This document shows, piece by piece, positions 46,638 to 58,500 of a DNA stretch of 64,000 bases; positions within the stretch are counted from its first letter, which is position 1; every line of letters starts with the position of its first letter. The position numbers and the translations under genes were made by a program. Source of the stretch: Snuella sedimenti (GTDB lineage: Bacteria > Bacteroidota > Bacteroidia > Flavobacteriales > Flavobacteriaceae). Under the pieces are notes generated by a model that had not been told where the DNA came from, did not search any database, and worked only from the letters and a program-made list of their open reading frames with translations. The stretch covers positions 1 to 64,000 of the forward strand of contig NZ_JAELVQ010000018.1 of NCBI RefSeq assembly GCF_016428595.1. The letters run 5' to 3'.

Positions 46638-47549
46638 GTGAATAATTTGGCATTCAAATATAGCATTGTATTTTGTTTGCTAACATCGGCTTCTTTTTCA
46701 CAGAGTGGACTTAACCGATTTTTAAAGCCGAGTGATACCTTGCATAGAGGAAGGTTAAAAACCGTAGTTATTTCTGAAGCATCCTTTACTGCGGTTTCCC
46801 TTATTGGACTTAACCAATTATGGTATGCCGATTACAAGCGTTCTAAATTTCATACTATAAACGATTTGGACGAATGGTTACAAATGGACAAGCTAGGGCA
46901 TGTATTCGCCTCCTATCACATTGGTCAATTGGGAGCAAACCTTCTCGACTGGAGTGGTGTAGAAAAAAAGGATCAATTACTTTATGGGGCAACACTGGGC
47001 TTTGGCTTTCTCACTGCAGTCGAAATGTTTGATGGGTATTCAAAAGAATGGGGTTTTTCGTGGAGTGATGTATTGGCCAATGCTGTGGGAACAGGTTTTT
47101 ATGTTGCACAGGAACAACTTTGGGATGAACAGCGTATCGTTTTAAAATTTTCTTTTCATCAAACGAAATATGCTTCACAAAGCCCCGATAAGTTGGGGGA
47201 AAACTTTTTGGAACAAGTTTTGAAAGATTATAATGGGCAAACGTATTGGTTTAGTGCAAACATGCATTCGTTTTTTAAAACAAGTAAACTGCCCAAATGG
47301 TTAAATATTGCCGTAGGATATGGTGCAGATGGTATGTTGTCTGGTGTTGACTCTGAAGGAACAACAGTATTGAGTAGTAAGAATCGTGTACGACAGTATT
47401 ACTTTAGTCTGGATGTTGACCTTAAAAAAATTAAAACAAAATCTCATTTGTTGAAGTCTGTTTTTGAGGTTTTTAACGTAATTAAGGTGCCGTTTCCAAC
47501 AGTAGAAATAAGTAAAAATGGATGTGCATTTCATCTATTCTACTATTAA
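46638..47549 (+). CDS. DUF2279 family envelope protein
   Basis: 303 residues from a GTG at 46638, three bases after mltG; no nearby ATG would keep the signal peptide (LAFKYSIVFCLLTSASFSQ). The body has the DUF2279/YfiM pattern: SEASFTAVSLIGLNQLWYADYKRSKFHTINDLDEWLQMDKLGHVFASYHIGQLGANLL and YGATLGFGFLTAVEMFDGYSKEWGFSWSDVLANAVGTGFYVAQE, with a His and several aromatic residues in a small membrane-like fold, then a beta-rich C-terminal part. Probably outer membrane associated. Function unknown; co-transcribed with mltG and dapF. Confidence 0.75.
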   Translation: MNNLAFKYSIVFCLLTSASFSQSGLNRFLKPSDTLHRGRLKTVVISEASFTAVSLIGLNQLWYADYKRSKFHTINDLDEWLQMDKLGHVFASYHIGQLGANLLDWSGVEKKDQLLYGATLGFGFLTAVEMFDGYSKEWGFSWSDVLANAVGTGFYVAQEQLWDEQRIVLKFSFHQTKYASQSPDKLGENFLEQVLKDYNGQTYWFSANMHSFFKTSKLPKWLNIAVGYGADGMLSGVDSEGTTVLSSKNRVRQYYFSLDVDLKKIKTKSHLLKSVFEVFNVIKVPFPTVEISKNGCAFHLFYY

Positions 47550-47571
47550 AAAACGCATGTAAACGAGTAAT

Positions 47572-47602
47572 TTTGAAATTATTAAAAAAAATTATAATTT
47601 TG
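47572..47602 (+). promoter_or_regulatory. Promoter of the lysozyme-like gene
   Basis: TTTG (47572-47575), 19 bases, TAATTTTG (47595-47602): a full match to the Bacteroidota consensus. It predicts a leader of about 50 bases before ATG 47660. Confidence 0.75.
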
Positions 47603-47659
47603 CACGCTCAAATTTCAAGGGTGTTTGTCATGCAAATATTCTGAAGAAATTTAAACGTT

Positions 47660-48319
47660 ATGATAAAAAGTATTGCAAGTTATGTTGCCCTACCACTTAC
47701 AATATGTTTTCTATTGTATGTATCGTTTTCGTCTGACGAATCGATAGAGTTGGGTACATATTCAACAAAAGGCTTAGTGTTAAACTATACGGTAAGCCAG
47801 GATGCAAACGTTAAGGATAATGTTTTAGCATCGAACGAAGCAAACAAATCATTCTCTCCTTATTTAGGAAAATCATTTGTAGGATTTAAAGAAGCACTCG
47901 CCTTTAAAGAGTCCGGAGGCAATTACGCTTCTGTAAACACATACGGGTATTTGGGGAAATACCAGTTTGGAAAAGAAACATTAAAAATGATCGGGATTCA
48001 TAATTTAAAGCAGTTTTTAAACAATCCCAAATTACAAGAAAAGGCATTTATGGCCAATGCGGCACGAAACAAGTGGATTTTGAGACGTGACATTAAGAAT
48101 TTTGTTGGTAAACGAATTAATGGTGTGCTTGTTACGGAATCTGGTATTTTGGCAGCTGCGCATTTGGCAGGCCCAGGTAGTGTTAAGAAGTATTTACGTA
48201 GTTATGGGATCGATAATTTTTCTGATGGTTTTGGTACCACAGTTGAATATTATATGAAGAAGTTTTCTGGCTATGATACCTCTACGGTTAAACCAAACAG
48301 GTTAGCAAAAGCGATTTAA
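47660..48319 (+). CDS. Lysozyme-like (transglycosylase fold) secreted protein
   Basis: 219 residues. Signal or anchor (IASYVALPLTICFLLYVSF), a linker, then from about residue 72 VGFKEALAFKESGGNYASVNTYGYLGKYQFGKETLKMIGI, in which the Glu of FKESGGNY sits as in soluble lytic transglycosylases. Later KAFMANAARNKWILRR and ILAAAHLAGPGSVKKYLRSYGI continue the helical fold. Probably acts on peptidoglycan. It has its own promoter. Some Bacteroidota relatives are annotated as peptidoglycan-binding; I am sure of the fold, less of activity. Confidence 0.75.
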   Translation: MIKSIASYVALPLTICFLLYVSFSSDESIELGTYSTKGLVLNYTVSQDANVKDNVLASNEANKSFSPYLGKSFVGFKEALAFKESGGNYASVNTYGYLGKYQFGKETLKMIGIHNLKQFLNNPKLQEKAFMANAARNKWILRRDIKNFVGKRINGVLVTESGILAAAHLAGPGSVKKYLRSYGIDNFSDGFGTTVEYYMKKFSGYDTSTVKPNRLAKAI

Positions 48320-48326
48320 CCCCAAT

Positions 48327-49043
48327 CTAATATTTATGGATTATAAATATTGTAGGCCTCTTATGGAGGTCTATGGTGTTTTTAGACCATTCATTTGCTG
48401 TTAATGTTTTTATCATTTCATTGGGTAGTGTAATGTCGCACGCTACACAAATGTTGGTGTTCTTGTCTAGGGTGGCGCATAAATCTTCAAGCATTTTATT
48501 GTTTCTATAAGGAGTTTCAATAAAAATTTGAGTTTGATTATGCTCAAAAGAGAGACGTTCAAGACGTTTAATTTCTTTCTTTCTTTCAGATTTATCTATT
48601 GGTAAATAGCCATTAAAGGCAAAATTTTGTCCATTCATACCCGAGCACATCATGGCCATCAGTATAGATGAGGGACCAACAAGAGGAATAACCTTAATGT
48701 TTTTTTGATGCGCTAATTTTACGATATCAGATCCCGGATCGGCGACCCCTGGGCATCCGGCTTCCGAAATAAGCCCAACGTTTAATCCCTTCTCACATGG
48801 TTCTAAAAATTCTGGAAGCTCACTTGCATCTGTGAATTTGTTTAAATGAAACATTTCTAAAGCTGATTGTGATTTACCTGAGCTTATTTTTTTTATGAAA
48901 CGTCTTGCTGTTTTTTCATTTTCAACAATATAAATGTTTGTTTGTTCAATGACCTTTTTCACAGAAATTGGTAATACTTCCAAAGGTTCATTTTCCCCTA
49001 GTGTTGTCGGGATAAGATATAGGTTTCCTTGAACTAAACTCAT
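48327..49043 (-). CDS. RsmI-like SAM-dependent methyltransferase
   Basis: 238 residues of the tetrapyrrole methylase fold. It starts GNLYLIPTTLGENEPLEVLP, contains IYIVENEKTARRFIKK, GLISEAGCPGVADPGSDIVKLAHQKNIKVIPLVGPSSILMAMMCSGMNGQNFAFNGYLP, and ends near TIFIIHKY. The family includes RsmI, which 2'-O-methylates C1402 of 16S rRNA, but the N-terminal motif differs from TPIGNLxD, so this may be a divergent paralogue found in Bacteroidota. It is the last gene of a dnaA, tyrosine phosphatase, methylase row on the minus strand. Confidence 0.82.
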   Translation of the reverse strand: MSLVQGNLYLIPTTLGENEPLEVLPISVKKVIEQTNIYIVENEKTARRFIKKISSGKSQSALEMFHLNKFTDASELPEFLEPCEKGLNVGLISEAGCPGVADPGSDIVKLAHQKNIKVIPLVGPSSILMAMMCSGMNGQNFAFNGYLPIDKSERKKEIKRLERLSFEHNQTQIFIETPYRNNKMLEDLCATLDKNTNICVACDITLPNEMIKTLTANEWSKNTIDLHKRPTIFIIHKY

Positions 49044-49099
49044 GTTTGTTGTCGAATGTTTTGAAGTTAAAATTAATAAATATTATTGTAGTATGTTGT

Positions 49100-49552
49100 T
49101 TAAAGCAATGCTTCTGCAATTATGGAGCAGGCTTCGTCCAACATTTTATAGACATTCTCGAAGCCTTCATTGCCTCCGTAATATGGGTCTGGGACGCTAT
49201 AGTTTTGATTAGGGTAGATTTCGTTTAAAATCATTTTTACTTTATCGATATCTTCTTGGCTCCTGGCCAGGGAGATAACGTTATTGTAATTAGATTCGTC
49301 CATAACGTAAATCATGTCAAACCTGTCAAAATCCAATGCAGTAAACTGTCTGCCTTGAAGGTTAGAGATATCTAATCCATATTTTTTTGCAATTGCGATC
49401 GAGCGTTTGTCGGGCGGGTTGCCAGTGTGATAATTTGCGGTACCTGCAGAATCGACGGTAAACTTGTTGTGTGGAAGTTTAGAACGCAGTATGCCTTCTG
49501 CTAATGGTGAGCGACAAATGTTGCCCAAGCATACCATTAGTATTTTTGTCAT
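49100..49552 (-). CDS. Low-molecular-weight protein tyrosine phosphatase
   Basis: 150 residues. Catalytic loop C-x5-R at the N-terminus: VCLGNICRSP (Cys8, Arg14). The general acid Asp lies in the C-terminal VPDPYYGG. Also LDFDRFDMIYVMDESNYNNV, typical for the family. It dephosphorylates tyrosine; in many bacteria it acts with capsule or stress kinases. It follows dnaA by 10 bases and precedes the RsmI-like gene, so is probably co-transcribed with dnaA. Confidence 0.95.
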   Translation of the reverse strand: MTKILMVCLGNICRSPLAEGILRSKLPHNKFTVDSAGTANYHTGNPPDKRSIAIAKKYGLDISNLQGRQFTALDFDRFDMIYVMDESNYNNVISLARSQEDIDKVKMILNEIYPNQNYSVPDPYYGGNEGFENVYKMLDEACSIIAEALL

Positions 49553-49562
49553 TATTACCGAT

Positions 49563-50990
49563 TTAAACTGAAAGCTTTTTGGTGATATCCTCTACGTATT
49601 TTCTAAACTGCTTATCGGTTGAGGTAAGGTTGTCAACCGTTTTACAAGCATGCAAAACCGTTGCATGGTCACGCTTTCCAATTTGGGAGCCAATGCTGGC
49701 CAACGATGCTTTAGTAAATTTTTTAGCAAAAAACATGGCTAATTGTCTAGCTTGAACGATGTGGCGTTTCCGTGTTTTAGACTGTAAAGTGTCTACATCC
49801 ATCTGGAAATAATCGGAAACAACTTTTTGTATATAATCTATAGAAACTTCTCGTTTAGTGTTTTTTACAAACTTTTCTACAATGACTCTAGCTAAATCAA
49901 TAGTGATTTCTTTTTTATTGAATGAGGATTGTGCAATTAAGGATATAATGGCACCTTCTAGCTCCCTAACATTCGTCTTGATATTCTTGGCGACGTAGTC
50001 AATAATTTCTTCTGGCATTTCAACGCCATCACGGTATAGTTTGTTTTTTAAGATGGAAACACGCGTTTCGAAATCTGGTGTTTGCAATTCTGCAGAAAGA
50101 CCCCATTTAAAACGTGACAGTAAGCGTTGCTCTATGTCTTGCATATCGACAGGAGCCTTGTCACTAGTAAGAATGACCTGCTTGCCATTTTGATGTAAAT
50201 GGTTGAAAATGTGAAAAAAGACATCTTGTGTTCCTGTTTTTCCAGAAAGAAATTGTACATCGTCAATAATTAACACATCAATAATTTGATAAAAATGAAT
50301 AAAATCATTTCGATTGTTTTTCTTTACAGAATCAATATATTGTTGTGTAAACTTTTCAGCTGAAATATATAAAACCGTCTTTTCAGGATATTTGTCCTTT
50401 ATGTCTACACCAATTGCATGTGCTAGGTGTGTTTTGCCAAGGCCCACACCTCCAAAAATAAGAAGCGGGTTAAACGAAGTTCCCCCAGGTTTAGATGCCA
50501 CAGCTAAACCGGCACTTCTAGCTAATCTATTTGAGTCACCTTCAAGAAAATTCTCAAAGCTATAATTAGGATTTAATTGAGACTCTATCTTAACATTTCT
50601 AATACCGGGAATAACAAATGGATTTCTTAATTCTGGATTCTTGTTATTCAGTGGAATGTCTACTTCTTGGGATTTTACGGCACTTCTGTTTGAACTGGGG
50701 ATTTTCTCTGTAAAAGGTTGTTTGTTACCATAGGTATTTTCCATTTTTATAACGTAAACAAGTTTGGCTTTTTCTCCTAGTTCTTTAGTAAGGGAAACCT
50801 TAAGGAGCTTTACGTAATGTTCTTCAAGCCATTCATAAAAGAATTTACTTGGTACTTGAATGCTCAAAGCATTATCCGTAAGTTTAACTGCCGTTATGGG
50901 TTCAAACCAAGTTTTATATGCTTGCGGTTGAATGTTATCTTTTATAAACTTCAGACAATTATTCCATACCGTTTGCGCAGTTATACTCAT
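49563..50990 (-). CDS. dnaA: Chromosomal replication initiator DnaA
   Basis: 475 residues. Domain I (VWNNCLKFIKDNIQPQAYKTWFEPI) for DnaB interaction, a linker, the AAA+ core with Walker A GGVGLGKTHLAHAIG and Walker B VLIIDDVQFLSG, sensor motifs (ILTSDKAPVDMQDIEQRLLSRFKWGL), and domain IV with the DnaA signature KASLASIGSQIGKRDHATVLHACKTV. It opens oriC. The 185-base gap upstream has no TTATCCACA box cluster, so the origin is probably elsewhere, as is frequent in this phylum. Confidence 0.98.
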   Translation of the reverse strand: MSITAQTVWNNCLKFIKDNIQPQAYKTWFEPITAVKLTDNALSIQVPSKFFYEWLEEHYVKLLKVSLTKELGEKAKLVYVIKMENTYGNKQPFTEKIPSSNRSAVKSQEVDIPLNNKNPELRNPFVIPGIRNVKIESQLNPNYSFENFLEGDSNRLARSAGLAVASKPGGTSFNPLLIFGGVGLGKTHLAHAIGVDIKDKYPEKTVLYISAEKFTQQYIDSVKKNNRNDFIHFYQIIDVLIIDDVQFLSGKTGTQDVFFHIFNHLHQNGKQVILTSDKAPVDMQDIEQRLLSRFKWGLSAELQTPDFETRVSILKNKLYRDGVEMPEEIIDYVAKNIKTNVRELEGAIISLIAQSSFNKKEITIDLARVIVEKFVKNTKREVSIDYIQKVVSDYFQMDVDTLQSKTRKRHIVQARQLAMFFAKKFTKASLASIGSQIGKRDHATVLHACKTVDNLTSTDKQFRKYVEDITKKLSV

Positions 50991-51175
50991 TTGTTTTTAC
51001 AGAGGTTTTTTTAGTTAGTTGACAAAAAAAGAGAAGAAATCTCTTCCGATAATTTTACAGGGCAAATATGTGAACAAAAATCTTAAAAAAAAAATTGAAT
51101 GCTATTGAATTTTAAGAAAAATTTACGCATGTTTGAACCTCTGCCGAAGCTACAAAAAAATATTTAAATATTCGC

Positions 51176-51577
51176 ATGAAATTCGACGAAATACAAATAA
51201 GAGTGAGATACGGGGAAACAGACCAGATGGGGGTGGTACATCATGGCAATTACGCATTATACCTTGAAATGGGGCGTATCGAATGGTTGAGAAAGCTAGG
51301 GGTTTCTTATAAAAAAATGGAAGATAATGGGGTTATGCTTCCTGTTGTTTCTATGGTGTTAAACTATAAAAAATCAGCAGGTTACGATGAGGTAATTAAT
51401 GTAAAAACACAACTAAAGAATAAGCCGACGGCAAAAATTGAATTTGACTACATAATAACCAATAAAAAAGGTGAAATTTTAACAACTGCCAATACTGTTT
51501 TGGTATTTGTAGATAAAGAAACAAAACGTCCTGTTAAGGCGCCAAAATATATTTTAGACGCTTTAGGGTATGATTAA
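51176..51577 (+). CDS. Acyl-CoA thioesterase, YbgC/4HBT type
   Basis: 133 residues, single hot-dog domain. The N-terminal motif IRVRYGETDQMGVVHHGNYALYLEMGRIEWLRKLG has the Asp and His-Gly-Asn of the 4-hydroxybenzoyl-CoA thioesterase/YbgC group; then YDEVINVKTQLKNKPTAKIEFDYII. It hydrolyses acyl-CoA or acyl-ACP, substrate unknown. It is divergent from dnaA and converges with the YigZ gene by a 4-base overlap. Confidence 0.92.
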   Translation: MKFDEIQIRVRYGETDQMGVVHHGNYALYLEMGRIEWLRKLGVSYKKMEDNGVMLPVVSMVLNYKKSAGYDEVINVKTQLKNKPTAKIEFDYIITNKKGEILTTANTVLVFVDKETKRPVKAPKYILDALGYD

Positions 51578-52182
51578 ATAGTAGTAATTTCAATTTCAAA
51601 AAGCTGATTGAAGGTTTTGTAAATTAGTTCGGCATCTTTTTTTCTAACGGAAATGAAAATTTGACAATTCATTTCTAATTTTTGATTCGTAATATTTATG
51701 TTCTTTTCTTTTATAATTCGCATTACTGTATTCATGTTTTTATAATCGAACATGATTACGTAATCAATATTAATGGTCTTTTCTAAAATATTAGATGCTT
51801 CTATTGCTAGTTGGGCAGTTGTTCGATACGCATTTATTAAACCTCCAACACCTAATTTTACACCGCCAAAATAGCGTACAACAACAATTAAAATATTGGT
51901 GACTTCAAATGATTGTATTTGGCCATAAATAGGCATGCCTGCAGAATTATTAGGTTCTCCATCGTCATTAGCTCGGTAAGATACATCGTCGGTTCCTAAT
52001 TGATAAGCGTAGCACCAATGTCTAGCTGCATGGTGCTCTTTTTTTAGCAGTGTAAGGTAATGTTTTACGTCATCTTCAGATTTTATAGGGTATGCATAGC
52101 CAAAGAATTTGCTATTTCTGTCTTTAAATAACACACCTTCTGTAGCAGCGTCAATGGTTTTGTATGTGTCTTTTTCGATCAA
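51574..52182 (-). CDS. YigZ/IMPACT family protein
   Basis: 202 residues. N-terminal IMPACT domain: SKFFGYAYPIKSEDDVKHYLTLLKKEHHAARHWCYAYQLG and DDGEPNNSAGMPIYGQIQSFEVTNILIVVVRYFGGVKLGVGGLINAYRTTAQLA, which are diagnostic. The C-terminal part is a DUF1949-like ferredoxin fold. It is linked to translation and stress regulation in related organisms; its bacterial biochemical role is unclear. It follows the HAD gene by 5 bases and overlaps the end of the thioesterase gene on the other strand. Confidence 0.92.
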   Translation of the reverse strand: MIEKDTYKTIDAATEGVLFKDRNSKFFGYAYPIKSEDDVKHYLTLLKKEHHAARHWCYAYQLGTDDVSYRANDDGEPNNSAGMPIYGQIQSFEVTNILIVVVRYFGGVKLGVGGLINAYRTTAQLAIEASNILEKTINIDYVIMFDYKNMNTVMRIIKEKNINITNQKLEMNCQIFISVRKKDAELIYKTFNQLFEIEITTI

Positions 52183-52187
52183 AAGAA

Positions 52188-52799
52188 TTAAAATAAATCG
52201 TATTTAACTTCCAATAAATTAATTACATCTTCATGTTTTGGATCGAGATTCCATGTGTGTATACCCAACGCACTAGCCGATATTATATGCTCTGAAGTGT
52301 CGTCGATAAAGAGACATTCGGCTGCGTTTAGGTTGTTTTCGTTTAAAACAAATTCAAATATGTTTGTGTTGGGCTTTCTTAAGTTGATTTCATGCGATAG
52401 ATAAAAGGCGTCAAAGCAGTTTTTAAATATTTCATAAATAGAAATATTTTCTTTAATCCAATTAATATGGAGTTCATTGGTATTGCTTAGTAAAATAAGC
52501 TTGTAGTCTGTAGTAGTCTTTAGGTTTTTTAAAAACTGAAGCCTGTATTCTGGTAAATCTAACAAAATGCTGTTCCATGCTTCAATTAAAGATTGCTTTG
52601 AAAGGTTGGGGAAGTTTTCTAAATAGAAGGTTATAAACTCATCGGTACTAATCAAGCCTTGTTCATAAAGGTCGTTAACCGCTATCATCTCTTTAGAAAG
52701 CTTTTCTATTCGCAATATATTAAAGATGTTTTTGGAGGCGTTTTCTTTATCCAAATTAATGAATACATCGCCAAAATCGAAAATGATGGTTTTAATCAT
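52188..52799 (-). CDS. HAD-superfamily hydrolase
   Basis: 203 residues. HAD motif I IFDFGDVFINLD (nucleophile in DFGD), motif II LLSNTNELHINWI (Ser/Thr), motif III Lys in HEINLRKPNTNIFEFVL, and motif IV LFIDDTSEHIISASALGIHTW. Closest in style to epoxide-hydrolase-type or YihX alpha-D-glucose-1-phosphatase HADs with a small helical cap. It is a phosphatase of unknown substrate. It overlaps ribD by 8 bases; some riboflavin pathways need a HAD phosphatase after RibD, so a role there is possible but unproven. Confidence 0.88.
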   Translation of the reverse strand: MIKTIIFDFGDVFINLDKENASKNIFNILRIEKLSKEMIAVNDLYEQGLISTDEFITFYLENFPNLSKQSLIEAWNSILLDLPEYRLQFLKNLKTTTDYKLILLSNTNELHINWIKENISIYEIFKNCFDAFYLSHEINLRKPNTNIFEFVLNENNLNAAECLFIDDTSEHIISASALGIHTWNLDPKHEDVINLLEVKYDLF

Positions 52800-53823
52800 T
52801 TTTGTATAGTTTAAGAAGGTCGCTCATTATAATGTGTTGGGACATTAAGCGCCCTTTTAGGTTTGGCGCTTTAATGCCTTTGTGAAAATGCATATTTCCC
52901 GTAAACACCCGTGCTTCGTCCCAGAGGTTTTCATTAATAAAGGATTGGAGGGTTTGTAAGCCCCCTTCAATTATAATAGAATTAATATTTTTTTTGTATA
53001 ATACGTTACATATTTGTTGGGCAATGGTGCTTTTAGAATCCCAGTCGATGTATGTTTGGTTGGAATTTGAATCTTTGCTTGATAACACTATTGTTTCGGC
53101 CTGATCGTTAAAAATATTGTAGTTTTTAGAAAGGTTGTCTGTTTTGTTTGTTAAAACCCTTATTGGATTTTTGCCAGTCCAGTCCCTAGCAGTTAATGTA
53201 GGGTTGTCTTGTATAACGGTGTTGCTCCCTACCAAAATAGCTTGTTCTTCTGTACGCCATTTATGGGTTAACTGGCGTGAATAGGCGTTGCTTATCCAAA
53301 CGGGTTTTTTTTCGTCTTTTGTTAATGGTGCTATAAAACCATCGGCTGTTTCTGCCCATTTTAAAATAATATAAGGACGCTTTTTATTGTGAAAAGTAAA
53401 GAAGCGTTTGTGGTGCTCCCTGCACTCATTGGCCAAAACACCAACGGTTACCTTGCTGCCAGATTGTTTTAGTTTTTCAATGCCTTTTCCGGCAACTTTT
53501 ATATGGTCGTCTATACACCCAATAACTACATTGGGTATTTTATGTTTAATTATAAGGTCGCTACATGGTGGTGTTTTCCCATAATGGGAACACGGTTCTA
53601 AAGTAACATAAAGTGTAGTTTCTTTTAGTAAATCCTTATTGACTACAGAGTTTATGGCGTTAACTTCGGCATGATTGCCACCATAAGCGCTTGTGAAACC
53701 TTCACCTATAATATTGCCTTTGTAAACAATAACACATCCAACCATAGGGTTAGGCCTTGTTGAGCCAAGACCGTTCTTGGCAATAGCAATGCATCGTTTT
53801 ATATAGTTTTCGTGATTTGTCAC
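52792..53823 (-). CDS. ribD: Riboflavin biosynthesis deaminase/reductase
   Basis: 343 residues. Two domains: cytidine-deaminase-like N-terminal half with the zinc ligands in GGNHAEVNAI and PCSHYGKTPPCSDLI, and a C-terminal dihydrofolate-reductase-like half (RPYIILKWAETADGFIAP, AILVGSNTVIQDNPTLTARDW, IIIEGGLQTLQSFI). It carries out two steps from the GTP-cyclohydrolase product toward riboflavin. It is followed by the HAD gene with an 8-base overlap and preceded by the LEA2 lipoprotein by 5 bases. Confidence 0.96.
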   Translation of the reverse strand: MTNHENYIKRCIAIAKNGLGSTRPNPMVGCVIVYKGNIIGEGFTSAYGGNHAEVNAINSVVNKDLLKETTLYVTLEPCSHYGKTPPCSDLIIKHKIPNVVIGCIDDHIKVAGKGIEKLKQSGSKVTVGVLANECREHHKRFFTFHNKKRPYIILKWAETADGFIAPLTKDEKKPVWISNAYSRQLTHKWRTEEQAILVGSNTVIQDNPTLTARDWTGKNPIRVLTNKTDNLSKNYNIFNDQAETIVLSSKDSNSNQTYIDWDSKSTIAQQICNVLYKKNINSIIIEGGLQTLQSFINENLWDEARVFTGNMHFHKGIKAPNLKGRLMSQHIIMSDLLKLYKND

Positions 53824-53828
53824 TAGGG

Positions 53829-54281
53829 TTATTTAATTTTTATGGTTTCAGTTTTGTCCAGTGAATATGAATGTGAGAAGCCCAAAATTTTATACTCGAT
53901 TTCCCCTTTATATTGCACCTTTACTTTTTTGCTAAATAGACTCCCAATTAAACCACTTAAATTTTTATTGTTGAATAAACTGTCTTTAGGTATGCGGGCC
54001 TTTAGAGGAATTGAAAATTCATTTTTTGCTGGGACTTCAAACGTTTCGGCCGAAACTGTAGCCATTTCATTATTGTTGATAAAAACTTTAATCTTATCGG
54101 TTTTTAGTGAACCTCCAATATCGTTAGGGTTCAAAAAAAAGGCGTTAGCACTTAGTGTAATGTGTTTATCGGTTGATTCTAAGACCGTAATATTCTTAAT
54201 GCTTAAAAATTCAGGTTTTTCATTTATGGTGCAGCTAAAAAGAGTAACGTATATTGTTGATAAGATTATCAGGTGCTTCAT
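53829..54281 (-). CDS. LEA type 2 (WHy-like) lipoprotein
   Basis: 150 residues. Lipobox ending TLFSC (Cys17 region) at the N-terminus. The body fits a LEA14/WHy beta-sandwich: LSIKNITVLESTDKHITLSANAFFLNPNDIGGSLKTDKIKVFINNNEMATVSAETFEVPAKNEFSIPLKARIPKD, where an N-P-N-x-I-G turn is typical. These proteins are linked to desiccation or general envelope stabilisation; a specific role is not known. It is the first gene of the row with ribD, HAD and YigZ. Confidence 0.75.
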   Translation of the reverse strand: MKHLIILSTIYVTLFSCTINEKPEFLSIKNITVLESTDKHITLSANAFFLNPNDIGGSLKTDKIKVFINNNEMATVSAETFEVPAKNEFSIPLKARIPKDSLFNNKNLSGLIGSLFSKKVKVQYKGEIEYKILGFSHSYSLDKTETIKIK

Positions 54282-54335
54282 TTTAATTTTTTTAGATTTA
54301 GCGTATCTTCACTTGCGTAAAATTAATGATTTACG

Positions 54336-54830
54336 GTGGGTAAAGATACTATTGTTATTCGAGAAATTAAACCTGATGACAATGCACAAATAGAGCAAAT
54401 CATTAGGGCGTGCTTCCATGAGTTTAAAATCCCTTTAGAGGGGACAGCGTATTCCGACAAGGAAACGCCAAATATGTATGAAGCCTATCAAAATGAAAAT
54501 GATATCTATTTTGTAATTGACCGTGGCGGGTTTATTCTTGGAGGTGGCGGTATTAAGCCGTTAAAAGATTTTGAAACACATACCTGCGAAATTCAAAAAA
54601 TGTATTTTGCCCCTGAAATAAGAGGGAAGGGATATGGTAAACAATTATTTGAAAAATGTATTGAGGCTGCAAAAACCTTAGGTTATGAGCGTTGCTATTT
54701 GGAGTCGGCACCACAACTTAGTGCGGCCATCCATATTTATGAAGCATATGGATTTAAACATTTAAATAAGGCTTTAGGAAATACGGGGCATTATGCCTGT
54801 GGTGTGTGGATGATTAAAGATTTAAAGTAA
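54336..54830 (+). CDS. GNAT-family N-acetyltransferase
   Basis: 164 residues from GTG at 54336 (the ATG at 54326 is out of frame). Core: IREIKPDDNAQIEQIIRACFHEF, FVIDRGGFILGGGGIKPL, and the acetyl-CoA loop EIQKMYFAPEIRGKGYGKQLFEKCIEAAKTLGYERCYLESAPQLSAAIHIYEAYGF. It acetylates an unknown amine. The gene ends 17 bases before prmC and is probably co-transcribed. Confidence 0.87.
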   Translation: MGKDTIVIREIKPDDNAQIEQIIRACFHEFKIPLEGTAYSDKETPNMYEAYQNENDIYFVIDRGGFILGGGGIKPLKDFETHTCEIQKMYFAPEIRGKGYGKQLFEKCIEAAKTLGYERCYLESAPQLSAAIHIYEAYGFKHLNKALGNTGHYACGVWMIKDLK

Positions 54831-54847
54831 CTTAGTAATAATAGAAT

Positions 54848-57716
<2,869 letters not shown>

Positions 57717-57741
57717 TCTTTTTATCGGTAAAAAAGTGTTT

Positions 57742-57775
57742 TTTGTCGATTGTTTGTGAAATTTTTTTATATTTG
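57742..57775 (+). promoter_or_regulatory. Promoter of the first paralogous membrane protein
   Basis: TTTG (57742-57745), 22 bases, TATATTTG (57768-57775). It lies 23 bases before ATG 57799. The region ATCGGTAAAAAAGTGTTTT upstream resembles that at 58983. Confidence 0.7.
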
Positions 57776-57798
57776 TACGGTAACTATAAATTGCTGTT

Positions 57799-58500
57799 AT
57801 GAGTAAATTTAAAATCTTGACGGGTTTAGTTGTGTTATTGTACGTGCTCTCAATTACGTTTCAGTTTATTGGAAATAATGATTTTTCATATAATTTTGAA
57901 TCCTTAATATTACCTACAATAACAATTATTTATTTTCTGTATGTGGAAAAACGATCGTTATTTTTTTCATTGTTTCTGGTTGTATACTCAATTTCAGATT
58001 TATCGATTCTAGTCTCCGATTATATCCCTAAGGACGTTGATTACTTTTTAGGTAATTCACTATATGTAATAGCTTATATTTTTTTGTTGGCGGAAGTATT
58101 TAAGTCATTAAATATTTGGCATGTGGTTAAAAACTTTAAAATGCATATAATTGTCCTAATGGTTTTAAACGTTTATTTGGTATATGTTTTACAAGTTATT
58201 GTAGATCCTCAAGCCGAGCTTGGTAATGAATATTACATGGAGTTGGTCTACAATGTTGTTACATTTTTATTATTATCTGTGGCACTTTTAAATTACTTTT
58301 ATAAAGATGATAAGAGATCCCTTTATTTATTTATTGGGGCTCTATGCATTGTTTTTTCAGAAATTATAGATGTAGCTTATTTGTATATTACCCAAAGGAG
58401 TTTGTTAAATGTTTCATCCATTACTTTAGCTGTTGCTTCATTTTACTTTTTCTTTCAGCATTCAAAACTTAATGGAGAAGAAAGTAAAGCAATCTTATGA
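57799..58500 (+). CDS. Multi-pass membrane protein, paralogue 1 (YhhN/TMEM86-like)
   Basis: 233 residues, almost entirely hydrophobic, with about seven or eight predicted membrane segments (e.g. KILTGLVVLLYVLSITFQF, SLILPTITIIYFLYV, MHIIVLMVLNVYLVYVLQVI, YLFIGALCIVFSEIIDVAYLYI). A similar gene lies at 59061-59801; both share the arrangement of helices and the ends of matching type (LYLFIGALCIVFSEIIDVAYL and TITFLMAGMCFAFSTILEYINF). The fold resembles YhhN/TMEM86 lysoplasmalogenase-like proteins but the catalytic residues are not obvious. A DoxX gene on the opposite strand overlaps its end by 6 bases. Function unknown. Confidence 0.65.
   Translation: MSKFKILTGLVVLLYVLSITFQFIGNNDFSYNFESLILPTITIIYFLYVEKRSLFFSLFLVVYSISDLSILVSDYIPKDVDYFLGNSLYVIAYIFLLAEVFKSLNIWHVVKNFKMHIIVLMVLNVYLVYVLQVIVDPQAELGNEYYMELVYNVVTFLLLSVALLNYFYKDDKRSLYLFIGALCIVFSEIIDVAYLYITQRSLLNVSSITLAVASFYFFFQHSKLNGEESKAIL

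Noticed and set aside
50991-51175. Possible replication origin next to dnaA
   Set aside because: No TTATCCACA-type boxes occur in this gap. Single matches at 24753-24761 and 25201-25209 are isolated and lie far away.
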